Below are positions 36,666-47,128 of a DNA stretch of 64,000 nt, piece by piece (position 1 is the first letter of the stretch; every line of letters starts with the position of its first letter). The notes under the pieces were generated by a model. The model did no database searches. It saw nothing but the letters and a program-made list of their open reading frames with translations, and was not told the DNA's origin. A program made the position numbers and the translations under genes. Source of the stretch: Mycoplasmopsis maculosa (lineage in GTDB: Bacteria; Bacillota_I; Bacilli_A; Mycoplasmatales; Metamycoplasmataceae); the NCBI RefSeq assembly GCF_900660665.1, contig NZ_LR215037.1, positions 434,001-498,000 of the forward strand. Reading direction: 5' to 3'.

Positions 36666-37769
36666 CTATATTTCTTTATTATTTTTTAATCTTCAAAAGT
36701 TATTTTTACTTTTGTTTGATTTATTATTTGATCTTTCTCAATTATACAAAGTAGAATTTTCTGAAATTATTTTTCCAGGATCCTTGATTTTGCAAAGTTC
36801 ATAAACTTCTGATGCACTTAAGTATCCGTGTATTTTTCGTGGTATATTATTTATATTGTGTTGAACATTAAAAATTTCTTCATCTGAAACTAAGTTAAAA
36901 TCAGTTTTTTTCTTGAAAAAGCGTCTTACATAACCATTAAAATTTTCATTAGTTCCTCTCTGCTGCGAAGCATATGGATCAGCTCTGTAAATATAAATTT
37001 TAAGTTTGTAAGCTAATATAAATAAGGAACTAAACTCAAAACCATTATCACAAGTTATCGATTTAACGTTTAATCTTAATTTTTTAATAATGTTAAAAAC
37101 TATTAAATTAATTTTTCAAGGATTTTTATTTGGAACTTTTACTAATATGCCATATCTGCTGAATCTTTCGACAAATGATAGAATGTGTGAATGTCCTGCT
37201 TTTTGTTTTCCTACAATTAAGTCTATTTCTCAATGACCAAATGTGCTTCTCTCATTTATTTCTCTAGGGCGTGCTCAAAATGGTCTTATCCATCTTGTAC
37301 CAACAAGCTTTATATGGGCTGGAGCTTTTAATCTTTTTCCGCCTTTTTTATAATCCTTTCTTAAAATATCTTTTTTCTTGATTACTCAAAAATTTGAATT
37401 AATTCAGTTATATATAGTTTTTAAAGAAGGCGTTTTAAAATCAAAATTATTTTTAATATATAAATGAGTTAGTTCAATACTAAAAGTGTTTTTATTGTAT
37501 TTCTTTTTGAATTGTATTGAATATTCGTTATATAAATTCATATTGTTAATAAATTTAAAATGATTTTTTCATTTTTCTCTATTATCATGTTTTTCTTGTG
37601 CAGAATTTGCATTATAACCTCAATAATTAGAATTAATTTTTATTTCATTTCATAATGATTTCCTTGAAATATTTAACATTTTAGAAATTTTGCTTATAGT
37701 TTTATTTTCTATATTTAAGTAAATATCGATAATATTTCTAATTTTATAATCTATTTTTATATAATTCAT
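36666..37769 (-). CDS. IS30-family transposase
   Basis: 367 aa, uninterrupted in table 4 but with about nine TGA-Trp codons, so it is invisible to standard-code ORF finding. An N-terminal helix-turn-helix (about 22-45, KTISKISKMLNISRKSLW) is followed by the DDE catalytic core: Asp183 (HWEIDLIVG), Asp241 (TCDNGFEF) and Glu275 (RGTNENFNGYVRR). The 33-residue spacing between the second Asp and Glu is the IS30 DD(33)E pattern. The start chosen is the first ATG; upstream codons are open without a clear ribosome binding site. The enzyme appears intact and could still move the element. Confidence 0.9.
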
Positions 37770-37779
37770 ATTGGTATGT

Positions 37780-37805
37780 CTCGAATTTCTTTCGGGGCTT
37801 TTTTT
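37780..37805 (+). terminator. Hairpin with T-run near the IS right end
   Basis: CTCGAA / TTCGGG (one G-U pair) at 37780-37785 and 37791-37796, followed by T7 on the plus strand. On the minus strand the same hairpin lies 11 nt upstream of the transposase ATG and might limit translation of read-through transcripts; the latter is inference. Confidence 0.4.
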
Positions 37806-37846
37806 ATAAAAAAACACCCTATTTATATTTTTTCATATAAATAAGG

Positions 37847-37872
37847 TGTTACCTTGTAAATTACAATGTGGC
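37847..37872. repeat. IS terminal inverted repeat, right
   Basis: Core TGTTACCTTGTAAATTACAA plus T (37847-37867) pairs with the left repeat; the outer five bases end in GGC. The element ends at 37872, directly against the target duplication. Confidence 0.88.
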
Positions 37873-37891
37873 ATATGAGTTAAACTCATAT
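37873..37891. repeat. Right target-site duplication of the IS30 element
   Basis: Exact copy of 36420-36438. It lies 13 nt beyond the stop of the 564-aa lipoprotein gene on the minus strand and was probably that gene's terminator stem before insertion; its T-run is now at the far end of the IS. Confidence 0.9.
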
Positions 37892-37903
37892 TTTATTTTT
37901 TTA

Positions 37904-39598
37904 TTATTCTACTCAATTTTTTCCAATTGATTTAATTTCATAAGCATCACTATTGAAACTTAATTTAGCGTTTTTAAGTTCTTCTTTGTTTTTATAAATT
38001 GAAACTGATATATTTTCTTTGTTTTCAATTTTTTGTAACATTTTTTGATACGCTTCTTTGTATTTTGTATATGAAGTTAAATACTCTTCTTTTGCTTGTG
38101 TTTGTGCTAATTCTAAAGCAGCTTTTTCTGAATTAAATCTTTGTTTATCAGCTTCATTTTCAAGGTTTAATCCGCTTTTTTCTAAAGTTTTAATGCCTTC
38201 TTTAAGGTTTTTATTAGCTTTAATATAATCATTTTGATTTGAACGCATATTTAAGAAAATATCACTTAAATTTGAATTTTCTAAAGAGAAAATTTCAGTT
38301 AAATCTTTTAATGGATCTAAAAGAACATATTGATCGTTAACCTTAACTTCAATTAAAACTTTTGTATTATTATTTTCATCTTTAAACTCAATTAATTGAA
38401 CATGTTTTGGATATAAATAATAAAGAACATTAGAAATTAAAAGTGATAATCCAGTTTTTCCAATTGCACCGTGATTGTTTAATTTTGAAACTAAAACATT
38501 TTGAAATAATGGGTTAGTTGTATTATTTAACATTTTTTCAACTAAATCATCATTTATTTTTGAAACTTCTTCAGCTGTTTTATTGACAATTAATTCATCA
38601 TAAGTTTTATTATTATTTATATTTAAATAATAACTTGGATTTATAGCTGATAAATTATTCTTAACAAATTCAAGTGGATTTAATTTAAATTCGTCAAATT
38701 TATTTTCACCTAATTTATTTCTTAAACTTCTTAAGAATAAAGTTAATTCTTGTTTTGAAATACTTTCAGTAAATGAAGATGTTATATAAGGATTTTTATC
38801 AGATTTTGAATCTAGTATTAAATAAATAGGTTGAAAAACTTTTAAAAAAGAATGTTCATTGTTTAAATCTATCGCATTAATTTGTTTTGCTAAATTAACT
38901 AAAATATTTTTATAAGTCTTTGTTAAATTTTCTATTGTTTGACTATTCCTAAATGAAGTTTCTGAAATTAGTTCGTTAAAATAAATATTTGGAATATTTC
39001 CTTCAATTTCAGTAGTTTTTTCATCATTATAGAAATTAGTAACTAGATCTATTTTTTTACTAATAAAATTAAATTTTATTTTATCTTTTGAATAATATTT
39101 TTCAGATGATAATAAATGATTATAAGGCGTTCCTTCGAACATTCATGAAACAAAAGCTTCAAAATATTCTTTATCGAATTCTATGTAATTTTTAACTATT
39201 TTTTTATTGCTATCAAAACTGTTATATCAATAGTTTAAACTTGATTTATAGTGATATTCCAAATAATATTTATCTTGTTTGAAAATAGAAGATGATTCTT
39301 TTGAAGTTTCATAGAAATTATTAAATATTTTTAATTGTAGGTTGTAATTTTCTTTTAATTCATTTACAGCCTTATTATATGATTCTGTTCCTTTTTCTTG
39401 GGTTAAATTATTTATTTTATTTTGTAAAACTAAATCTAATTTTTTAATTAAACCACTAGTTGATTTATTGTAAAAATCATTATTTTTTTCTATATAAAAT
39501 GAATCATTAAGTTCTTTTGTGTTTTTAAAGGGATTAACGCATGAAACAGCTGCTAACGGAGCAATTGTTAAAATAGGTGTAAGAAATTTAAATTTCAT
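37904..39598 (-). CDS. Large lipoprotein, last gene of the nuclease-ABC locus
   Basis: 564 aa. Signal peptide with lipobox LAAVSC (Cys20), so a lipid-anchored outer-face protein. The rest is soluble and helix-rich with a final coiled coil at about 460-530 (LENEADKQRFNSEKAALELA). A region near 330-400 (GAIGKTGLSLLISNVLYYLYPKHVQLI) resembles transglutaminase-like or peptidase-like segments of other mycoplasma lipoproteins, but no catalytic triad is clear. Two TGA-Trp codons, one near the end, move the true stop to 37904. It follows the small membrane protein by 12 nt, in the same operon as the ABC importer. Function unknown. Confidence 0.75.
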
Positions 39599-39610
39599 AT
39601 TTTTCTCCTT

Positions 39611-39886
39611 TTATAATGTTGCATTATATGTTCAAGATCTAAAACCTAAGTAACTAATGGCAGAACCGATTATAAATAAAATAATTGAAAATAATAATAT
39701 ACCAATAGAATAAGCTTTATAAACTTGATATGCTGTTTTTAATGATTCTTCTATAGAAACTGATTTAATATATAAAACAGAATTTGATTTGTAAATTAAG
39801 AAAGAACATATACAAATTAAGAATAATGCTATTGCTACAACAATTGTTCATATAACTGTTTGAACTTTAATATTAACTTTTTTCAT
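39611..39886 (-). CDS. Small two-helix membrane protein of the ABC locus
   Basis: 91 aa, too short and TGA-interrupted to show in standard ORF lists. Hydrophobic helices at about 10-32 and 58-78 flank a short loop; it starts MKKVNIKVQTVIWTI and ends SWTYNATL. The start is 3 nt from the end of the downstream-facing permease and its stop is 12 nt from the 564-aa lipoprotein start with AAGGAG between, so it belongs to the operon. No family recognised. Confidence 0.65.
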
Positions 39887-39889
39887 ATT

Positions 39890-40921
39890 TTAACCTTTAA
39901 TAGCACTTCCTTGACGACTAATAGCGTTCATAATTTTCTTTCTAAATACAAAGTAGAATAAAAACATAGGAGCAATAACTAAAATCGCACCAGCCATTCT
40001 AATACTATTGAATATAGGACCGTTTTGATCTTCGTTTTCACGACCAACACCAAAAAGTCAAACTGACATAACTCTATAATCAGATCCAGCAATTAAACTT
40101 GGTCATAAATAAGAATTTCATGAAGCTAAAGCAGTTAATATAACAATTGTTAATGTAGTAGGAGCAACCATTGGAATAGCTATTTTAAATAAATATTTTG
40201 CGCCAATTGCACCATCGACCATCGCAACTTCTTTAATTCTTCCTGGAATTGCTTCAAATGCGTTTCTATACATTAAAGCGTTAAATATTGAAGCAATAAA
40301 TGGAACTGCGATTATAAATAAGTTATAAATAAATAAAGAAGTCTTTTGGTTATTCGATGGCTTAAATAATTGGTTTAATTGAATAACAACTCATTGTTGA
40401 CCAGAAAGTAATGCAACTTCTGGTAAAACTAATAATGATAAAAGAATAAATCAAATAAATTCCTTACCTCATCATTTTTTTAAGCTAAATGCATATCCTA
40501 ATAATAAGGTAACAAAAACTTTAAGAAAAATTGATAATAAAACATTAGAAAATGTTAATAAGAATGAAAATAAGTAACCTTTTTGTCAATCGTTTTGGCT
40601 TCAAGGTCAAAGACCTGCATTTTCTGTAGTAGCAGCAGTTACTATATTAGAAACAAAATTTCAAGAAGAAGGTCATATACCTGCTGTACCGTTACTTACT
40701 TGTAATGATTGTTCTTTGCTCATAATTGATAATAAAATCATATAAGCAAATGGTGTGATTATAATTAGCCCAAATAAACATAAAAATAGTAGTTTAAGTA
40801 CAGATTTAGTAATTAAACCAACAAGTGATCTATCATGAACTTGTTGTGTAACTGAATCTCGTTTCTTGCTTAGAGTTCAATTCGCGAATTTCGCTTGAAT
40901 CTTTAATTTTCGTTCAAACAT
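39890..40921 (-). CDS. ABC transporter permease, MalG/UgpE-like (CUT1 family)
   Basis: 343 aa with six predicted helices. The EAA loop reads NAFEAIPGRIKEVAMVDGA (near 228-246), followed by the LP segment, the MalG/UgpE arrangement. The N-terminus is a 35-residue hydrophilic stretch before the first helix. The whole first ~30 codons overlap the 3' end of the preceding permease gene in another frame (92 nt). Many TGA-Trp codons hide this gene in standard code. In other mycoplasmas such permeases accompany a membrane nuclease; the transported substrate is unknown here. Confidence 0.85.
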
Positions 40922-41936
40922 CTGATTCTCCTTTATTTAATGCGGCTAATGATAAAATTCTAAATCCACCACGAATTATTGATGAATATGAAACACCAAT
41001 TATAAATAAGATAAGTGAAGCAGCACCTGCTAATTGATAATCAACAAGATCTTTAACATAGTAATAAATAACTAACATTAAAGTTGATGCACCAGCTAAT
41101 TTTGCTTCGTCAGCTTTATTATTAAATAAAGCTAATGGGAAAACTTTTATACCATTAATAATACCAATAGTTAAAATAAATGTTACTGTTTTACTAATTG
41201 ATGGTAATGTTATTGTAAAAAATTGTTTAAATGAACTTAATCCATCAATTGAAGCTGATTTATAGAGGTTTTTGTCAACAGAGAGCATAGCAGTTGTGAA
41301 TAATAAAATGTTAAATGCTAATCCATTTCAAATACCATTTATCAACATAGGTAATAATGATTTAAAAGAAGTTTCACCACCTGCTTGTCCTAATCAATCT
41401 ATGTTTGCTTCAAAACCTAAACTTCTCAAGAAGTAATTAAATTGACCATCTGTTGCAAATATTTGTGTAAATGCTAATGAAACAGCAACAGCGTTTGTAA
41501 CATAAGGTAAGAAGAAAACAGTTTGTCAAAAACTTTTAAAAGTTTTCTTAATTAAATTTGATATTAATGATGATATCAAAATTGATATACCCATTGTTAA
41601 TGGCAATACTAACAATGCGTAAATAAATGAGTTTCTTACAGCAACAGCAAAGAATAAATCATTTAATAATTCATTTATATTTTTTACACCAACAAAATTA
41701 TTCTTTCCGTCTGTAAAAGCATTATATATATTAAAAATGAAAGGTATAACTGTAAATGATGTTAAAACTAATAAGGCAGGAATAATAAGAATTAGTGCAA
41801 AAAACACATTTGTTCTTCTATCAACAACACTTGCTGATATACTCTTCTTTTTATTTGCCTCTGAATTTACTGTATATTCAAATAAGATTTGATTATTTGT
41901 AGATTTACTTATTTTTCTTTTAAGTCTATTGAACAT
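40830..41936 (-). CDS. ABC transporter permease, MalF/UgpA-like (CUT1 family)
   Basis: 368 aa. Long cytoplasmic N-terminus (~45 residues), then about six helices; the EAA-type loop is YKSASIDGLSSFKQFFTITLP near 220-240. The standard-code stop at 40914 is TGA, so in table 4 the protein gains ~28 hydrophilic residues and ends at TAG 40830, inside the next gene. It overlaps the ATPase gene by 11 nt at its start. Pairing with the MalG-like gene gives the heterodimeric permease of the importer. Confidence 0.85.
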
Positions 41937-44010
41937 GATATGTCATTCTTTCTTCAGACATTGATTCAAAAATATGTAATCTATCTTTTGGAATATTAAA
42001 GTAAATTTCATCATTTAAAGCTAATTCAAGTTTGTTGTTTACTAAGAAGTTAAGTCTTATTTTTCCTTCAATATCAACTATCAACTTAGATTCTTTACCA
42101 AAGTTTTCTAAAGCTTTAATAACACCTTTAAATTGAGCTTCTGATTCTTTTTCTACTATTTCATAGTCTTCAGCTCTAACACCAACATTTAATGTTGCTT
42201 TTTGAACATCTAATTTAACACCTGGAATATGAACACCTTTAACGAATAATTTATCATCTTTATATTCAGCAGGTAATAATCCCATTTCAGGCATACCTAA
42301 GAAACGAGCAACAAATTGATTTGCTGGTTTGTTGTATAACTCAAGAGGTGAACCTAATTGTTGAACTCTTGATGTAGACATACAGATAACAATATCACTA
42401 ATTGACATAGCTTCTTCTTGATCGTGAGTAACGAACACTGTTGTTATACCTAAACTTTGTTGTATTTCACGTATTCATTGTCTTGTATTAATTCTTAATT
42501 TAGCATCTAAGTTTGATAATGGCTCATCCATTAATAAAATTTTTGGTTTTTTAACAATAGCACGAGCTATAGAAACACGTTGTTGTTGACCACCAGAAAG
42601 TCTTGTTGGTTTTTTCTGTAAAATTGGTAAAATTTCAACACGCTTTGCAACTTCTAGAACTTCTCTATGAATAGCTTGTTTTATTGAAATAATGTCTTTT
42701 GATAAAATTTCAATTTCTTTTCTTTGTTCCTGTGTTAATTTTGCAGTTCTATTTTTAGCATCTTCATGCATTACTGAAACAAAATTATATTTTGTATTTA
42801 ATTCTTTACGAATTCTTGCATATTCTTTTTCTAAATAAGCAGGAATAACTTTAACATTTCTTGTTAATCTTTCTAAAGAAGTTTTATTTATTTGTTTATA
42901 TTCCTCTTTTGTCGCTTTGTATTTTTCTTTTAAAGAAGCTATTTTAGGTGTAAATTCTTTTTCAATATCAACAATTTTCATTTGATATCTTAAAATCATT
43001 AAATTAAACATTATTTTCTTTTCGTATTTTGCTAATTTAATAGCTTCTTTTGGTTCCATTTGTGATTTATCTATTTTAGAAATTTCACTAATTAACTGTT
43101 CATATTCATGTTGTTTTGAAGTTGCAATTTCTTTATTATCTTTTTCTTTATAAGCAAAAGTCTTTAATAAATTTGAAGATTCGATTTTTGAAATTATGTC
43201 TGTTTCAATAAATTTTCTTTCGATACTATTAGCTTTTGCAATTTTATCTTCAAATTTTATATTTTTAACAATTTTTTTGTATTCATCTTTAACATCAGCA
43301 AAATACTTAATTGTTTTTTTAGCTAATAAACTATATGCTGAATCATAACGGTTTTGTCCTAATTTTAAAGCACTTTTTGCATCAATTAAATTTTTCTTAA
43401 CAGCTGAAAGTTCAATTGAATATTCTCTTTCCATTTCTTCTAATAAAGCTCTTGTATGAAGAACTGTTTTTAAATATTCTTTGCATTCTTCATCAGTTGC
43501 GCCAAGTAATTTTAGATAAATAATTTCAATCTTTGTTTTAGCAATTAAACGTTTAGAAATTATCATATTTTGTCAATCACTATCATTTTTTAAAGGGAAA
43601 GCAATGTTTGCATACACACTCATATGTGGGTATAAAGCATAGTTTTGAAAAACAAAACCTAGTTTTCTTTTTTGTGGCGGTAACAATGTAACGTCTTTAC
43701 CATAAAATAATACATTACCACTACTAATTGAAAGTAATCCTGAAATTGCATTTAATGTTGTTGTTTTACCAGAACCAGATGGCCCAAGTAAAGTTACTAA
43801 TTTACCTTCTGGTATTTTAAAACTAACATCATCAACAGCTAAAGTTTCACCAAAATCTATAAAAACATTTTGTAATTCAATAGCTGGCAATTCATCAGAG
43901 TCTGCAGAATTAGAAATTTGTTTACTTAATCTTTCATATTCTGAAACATCTTCAGGTAAAACTTTCAATGTTTTGTTTTTTAATAAGTTAAAAATTCTTT
44001 TAAAAATCAT
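41926..44010 (-). CDS. ABC transporter ATP-binding protein with ~300-residue insertion
   Basis: 694 aa, about twice a normal MalK/UgpC. Walker A GPSGSGKT is at 76-83, the Q-loop [12 protein letters not shown] near 122, and then a ~290-residue Lys/Glu-rich, coiled-coil-like insertion (about 146-440) precedes LSGGQQQR at 471-478, Walker B ILLMDEP and the H-loop THDQEEA. A TOBE-like domain ends the protein. The ATPase motifs are all intact. A 40-residue N-terminal extension precedes the ATPase fold. It is the second ABC ATPase in the window with an insertion at this exact site (PotA is the other). Confidence 0.9.
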
Positions 44011-44039
44011 ATTAATTCCTTAATTTTACCTTTTTATTT

Positions 44040-44076
44040 TTTTCTAAAATACTTTATTTATAGATATTTTAGAAAA
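44040..44076. other. 12-bp perfect inverted repeat between nuclease and ATPase genes
   Basis: TTTTCTAAAATA (44040-44051) and TATTTTAGAAAA (44065-44076) with a 13-nt loop, immediately after the nuclease stop codon. On the minus (coding) strand it is followed by A's rather than T's, so it does not look like a terminator; an mRNA processing or stabilising hairpin inside the operon is more likely. Confidence 0.6.
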
Positions 44077-44077
44077 A

Positions 44078-44857
44078 CTATTTGGCCTTATAAACATTTG
44101 GATTGTTAAATACATTTATATCCACTTTTTTTGTAAAGGATTCAAATGCAGTACCAAATTTTTTTATTTCATAAACATTTTTTGAAACATCATATGGTGT
44201 ACTATATTCTGCAAAAAATCCATCATTATAATAATTTGCATTTAATAAAGCGACACCTAATAATCTTCACACATATCATTGAAGAGTTCCTTCAATTTTT
44301 TGTAAATCCATATTTGGAATAGGATTAATATCATATGGAAGTGTTAATCCTGCTCTAGTTATTTGAACTGAATAAGATCTGTCTACATCTTCAATTTTTT
44401 CAGGTTTATCATTAGTTTCTGAATAAAAAACATCACCTACTCATCTTCCAAATGAATCTTTTTCTGTAATATATGCATATACAATTTTGTTATTTTTTAA
44501 AGTTTTTGAAGCAAATTCAGATGACATTAAAGCATATTTATATTCTTTATCACTTGCGCGAGTTAAACCAACATATTTTTCTGGTGTATCAATACCAGAT
44601 AATCTTATTTTATTTTTATCACCTGTTCTAATTCCACGTTCATTATTGTCTTCTAAGGCTTCAAGATAAACAGTATCGCCATCAGCGCCCCCTACAACTT
44701 TAAATTTAGAAACATTTTTTTGAACAAGAACATGGTTTTTATCTAAAACAACTTTTGGGTTAAATTCTTCAGGTTTTTCACATGAAATAGCTGATAATGA
44801 TGACATTATAGCAACTGACATTGGTACGCTTCAACTCAATATTTTTTTAAATTTCAT
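44078..44857 (-). CDS. Thermonuclease-like lipoprotein (SNase family)
   Basis: Secreted, lipid-anchored nuclease predicted to cut host DNA and RNA at the cell surface. 259 aa. Lipobox SAISC (Cys26). The staphylococcal-nuclease core shows GADGDTVY (near 58-65) and RLSGIDTPE (85-93), the catalytic Arg and Glu motif, with a later ITEKDSFGRW segment supplying the second Arg. Related mycoplasma nucleases are Ca2+-dependent; for M. hyopneumoniae Mhp379 an adjacent ABC transporter is described. Here it lies directly upstream of the ABC ATPase and permease genes, pointing to cut-and-import of nucleic acid precursors. Confidence 0.88.
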
Positions 44858-44886
44858 TTTTTTATTTCCTTAAAAATAAATAAGTT

Positions 44887-44910
44887 AAACAACCATTTTA
44901 TTGGTTGTTT
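44887..44910. terminator. Hairpin between solute-binding lipoprotein and nuclease genes
   Basis: 9-bp stem AAACAACCA / TGGTTGTTT (44887-44895, 44902-44910), loop of 6. A T-rich tail follows on the plus strand and a weaker one on the minus strand. It may partly terminate transcription after the highly expressed lipoprotein gene. Confidence 0.6.
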
Positions 44911-44930
44911 ACTTTTTTTAATTACCTAAA

Positions 44931-47128
44931 TTATTTTTGAAATTTTGAAACAATTGGTGATAATGAACTAATAACAGTATCTTCATATGTAGGGTCAATG
45001 CCTGCTTCAATTTTTGAAGATAACCCACCAAATATTGCTTGAATACCATTTCTAAATGGATTAGCATAAACTGATGATGGTTCTTCATATAAAATAACGT
45101 TTGAACCTTCTTGTGAAACTTTTTTAAATACTTCTACAGCAACTTTTAAATATTTGTTTGTTGTTTTTGTAAAGCTTTCATTTGATTCAAATCCTTTATA
45201 AGGAACTATGTATGAAGCAATTCTTGTAATGTGTTCAAAAGGTGTTTCTGTAACAACTTCTGCTCATCTATCAACACCTTCTTTTTTGTGTCTGATTTAG
45301 GTAAGTCAATTTGTGTTGATGATGTTAAAAATTTAACAAATTTAACAGTAGCTAAATCTAATTCTTTAGATTTTGAAATACCGAATAAGTTAGGTCCTTG
45401 TAAGAATGTTGCTGTTTTAGTATCTTCTTTAACTAATTTTCCGATTTGTTGTTTAGCAACAATTTCTGACTCTTCTAAAGATTTTGATAATGAAGGAATA
45501 ACATGTTCAAATTTACCTTCAACTTTTAATGGAGCACTAAAATCTTGTTCTGTTACATATACAACTTCTGTTGCATCTTTACTACCATCTGCATTTTTTG
45601 TATTTACTATTTTGAAGTTACCAACTTTTTTGAATAAATCTGATAATGAGTCTAATACTGCAATTTCATCTGTTTTTGAAGCCAAAACTTTTACTAAATA
45701 TTTACCATTTGAAAGTTCTGATAATTTAGCTTTTGTTTCTTCATCAGCAGGATAAATATCATTGTTTTTTGTACCTCTATCACCAGATAAAATTTCATTT
45801 GAGCGTGTTCCTAATTTAACTTCTTTTTTGGTTCCAGTTTCTGTAATTAAACCAAAGTTAGCACTTGTTACTTGGAAGTTTTTCTTTGGATTTGCTTTGT
45901 TAATAAATTTAATGTATGGATCTAAAGCTTTGTTAAAGTTATATGAATAACCAGCTGTTGAACCAAATGATCCAGCAATTTTATGATTAACAGAATCAAC
46001 TGATGCAAATTTTCCATCACCATAAACTTTTAAAGCTTTAACTGCAATAGCATCCTTTATTAAGTTATAAATTTCAACAAATTTTTTAGTTGTTTCATCA
46101 TTTTTATCTAAAAGTTTGTTAAAAGAAATAATTGTTTTACCATCTGAATCTTTAACAACTGAAATAGGCATTTTTGAATCATCTCCAGAAACAGTATTTG
46201 AACCGTATAATACCGGTGCAATTAAACCATTAATATCATCAACACCAATAATATTAATATCTGATGATTTATGTGGGAATGATTGTGCAGCAGCCATAGC
46301 AAATTTTATTAATGAAGTAAAATCTGAAAAAATAGTTTCATCTACTGTTATACCGTTGAATAATTGAACAATTTTTTCATTTGTATCTGGATTACCAAAC
46401 ATTTTATCTGATTTAATGTAAGCAACATCTTCATTTCATTCATCGTTATCTACATTAAATTCTGTTTTAATTGATTCCGCAACTGTAACACCTGCATCAG
46501 CAATAGTTTTAAATATTGTCTTAAAAACAGGACCGTTTAAGTTAAATACAACTGTTGACTTTAACAATGGTAATTGATAAAATTTACCAGAATCTGCACC
46601 GGAAATTTTGTCATTAACTTTAACGTACTCTTCGTCAAAAAGATTTCTGTTTAATGCGTGTTCACCAAATTCTGAATTTGAAAAGTCTAATTGCTTTCCA
46701 TATTGAACAATTCTAGCTAATGTATGAGCATAGTTAACTGTTAAATTAGCTAATTCTTTTGTATTTTTATTTTCAAGATCTGTTGTAATTTTTGCATCAC
46801 CTGATGTATATCCTGAACCACCATGGCTAAGTTCTACTTCCAATGTTGAACTTAATTTTTCAGTAATTTGTTTTTCTTTTTCAGAATCCTTAGCTATTTT
46901 TGCAGCTTCTAATTCTTTAAGAAGTTTATCTCTTTCAGGTTTAATAATATTTTCATTGTAATATTTTACTAAGTCTTCTAATGCATTTCATTGACTTTTA
47001 TCACGAGTAAAACTTACTTGAAAAATAACTTTTGAGTCTTCTGTTGCTGAACAAGCAACAGCTGAAATAGATGTAGCTGCTAATGAAAGTCCAGCAAGAC
47101 TTGTTAATATTAATTTATTCTTTTTCAT
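44931..47128 (-). pseudogene. Solute-binding lipoprotein of the nuclease-ABC locus, with one frameshift
   Basis: Expected product ~732 aa with lipobox SAVAC (Cys26), first gene of the operon and the likely substrate receptor. The frame is open from 47128 to 45206, but the last stretch is off-frame: the natural continuation (KEGVDRWAEVVTETPFEHI.. to ..VSKFQK) is in another frame ending at TAA 44931. Adding one T to the T6 run at 45282-45287 (minus-strand A6) restores the whole protein. Without it, the product has a foreign 20-residue tail and lacks the last ~115 residues. Three TGA-Trp codons. Sequencing error, recent mutation or slippage-based switching cannot be told apart by reading. Confidence 0.75.

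Larger units (their letters stand above)
36439..37872 (-). mobile_element. IS30-family insertion sequence (IS1630-like), intact
   Basis: 1434 bp, bounded by near-perfect inverted repeats (36439-36464 and 37847-37872; the inner 21 bp differ at one position, the full 26 bp at three). It carries one intact transposase and is flanked by a 19-bp direct duplication of a palindrome. IS1630 of Mycoplasma fermentans is the described IS30 relative that targets and duplicates inverted repeats; this element behaves the same way. About 200 bp between the transposase stop (36666) and the left repeat hold no gene I can support, only hairpins (36464-36490 and a CTACTTTTTT palindrome near 36613-36633). Confidence 0.92.

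Noticed and set aside
36481-36804. 107-aa plus-strand ORF inside the IS
   Set aside because: It is antisense to the transposase 3' part and its noncoding tail, low complexity, no ribosome binding site, no recognisable motif.
45231-45755. 174-aa plus-strand ORF opposite the solute-binding lipoprotein
   Set aside because: Mirror image of a clearly coding minus-strand gene; its Ser/Phe/Leu-rich composition is typical of antisense shadows.
37904-47128. MIB-MIP immunoglobulin-cleaving system
   Set aside because: No DUF31-type protease or MIB-like protein is seen; the locus has nuclease and ABC importer genes instead.
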